A stretch of 24,091 nt of DNA from Methanosarcina sp. UBA402 (GTDB taxonomy: Archaea; Halobacteriota; Methanosarcinia; Methanosarcinales; Methanosarcinaceae): assembly GCA_002509325.1 (NCBI GenBank), contig DADO01000243.1:554-24644 (forward strand), written 5' to 3'. The notes under the pieces are model-generated. The model did no database searches. It was not told the DNA's origin and was given only the letters and a program-made list of their open reading frames with translations. The position numbers and the translations under genes were made by a program. Shown here one piece after another: positions 23,983-24,091 of this stretch. How positions within the stretch are numbered: the stretch's first letter is position 1; each line of letters begins with the position of its first letter.

Positions 23983-24091
23983 TTTGATCAAACACAACCG
24001 TTGCACCGCAACCGTTGCGCCGGTTGATCACGCCGCTTCCAGAGTTTTCGATCAAACCTTTTCTCAAAAGTTTTTGATCAAACTTTTTTTG
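23983..24091. repeat. Cluster of GATCAAAC and CAACCGTTGC repeats
   Basis: GATCAAAC occurs at 23986-23993, 24050-24057 and 24076-24083, partly inside T-rich palindromic surroundings. CAACCGTTGC occurs at 23995-24004 and 24009-24018. This sits upstream of metG and runs to the window edge. It could hold the metG promoter region or a dispersed intergenic repeat; TTTTGATCAAAC-like strings are, to my recollection, common in Methanosarcina intergenic DNA. Confidence 0.35.

Overview
The window reads as chromosomal DNA of a methanogenic archaeon, most likely a Methanosarcina or close relative. The grounds are an archaeal-type methionyl-tRNA synthetase with a fused C-terminal tRNA-binding domain, a membrane-tethered double winged-helix regulator, a DUF3160 lipoprotein, NEW3/ABC-ATPase and beta-propeller/ABC-2 permease modules, long AT-rich intergenic regions with TATA-like boxes, and Shine-Dalgarno sites before ATG, GTG and TTG starts. 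The genus is inferred from gene content and not proven.

Layout. 1-4.2 kb (+): a DUF3160 lipoprotein, a decayed flavoprotein-like fragment, then a two-gene unit of a secreted beta-sandwich protein and a membrane-anchored transcription regulator. 4.2-7.7 kb (-): a three-gene operon of an exported TolB-like beta-propeller protein and two paralogous ABC-2 permeases. 8.0-8.5 kb (-): a small secreted protein, followed by about 500 bp dense in inverted repeats. 9.0-11.6 kb (+): a NEW3-repeat membrane protein and an ABC ATPase; the ATPase has no permease beside it and the permease operon has no ATPase, so the two may be halves of one exporter. 11.6-12.5 kb: a lipoprotein pseudogene (LolA-like plus DUF4367) broken by several frameshifts. 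12.6-13.1 kb (-): a TspO/MBR protein.

The most striking region is 13.35-21.94 kb. The last 57 codons of metG, stop included, occur twice in direct orientation (13348-13518 and 21773-21943): 171 bp with one synonymous mismatch. The right copy completes the intact metG gene (23908 to 21773, minus strand); the left copy is a stranded 3' fragment. The 8.4 kb between them holds only a metal-chelate-type transport system: FecCD/BtuC permease, BtuD/FhuC-type ATPase, two exporter-fold ABC half-transporters of the CydDC/IrtAB/YbtPQ type, and a membrane-anchored substrate-binding protein with an N-terminal dockerin domain. The arrangement is what is expected of a cassette that integrated into the 3' end of an aminoacyl-tRNA synthetase gene while restoring the gene. 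By eye the cassette genes use more G/C-ending codons than their left-hand neighbours, and no recombinase is visible.

A proposed picture is that the dockerin-binding protein captures a metal complex, FecCD plus its ATPase import it, and the heterodimeric half-transporters either import a second form of the ligand or move a chelator or thiol. The ligand (iron chelate, heme, corrinoid or other) cannot be read from the sequence. The gaps beside the binding-protein gene carry short tandem and inverted repeats that could be operators.
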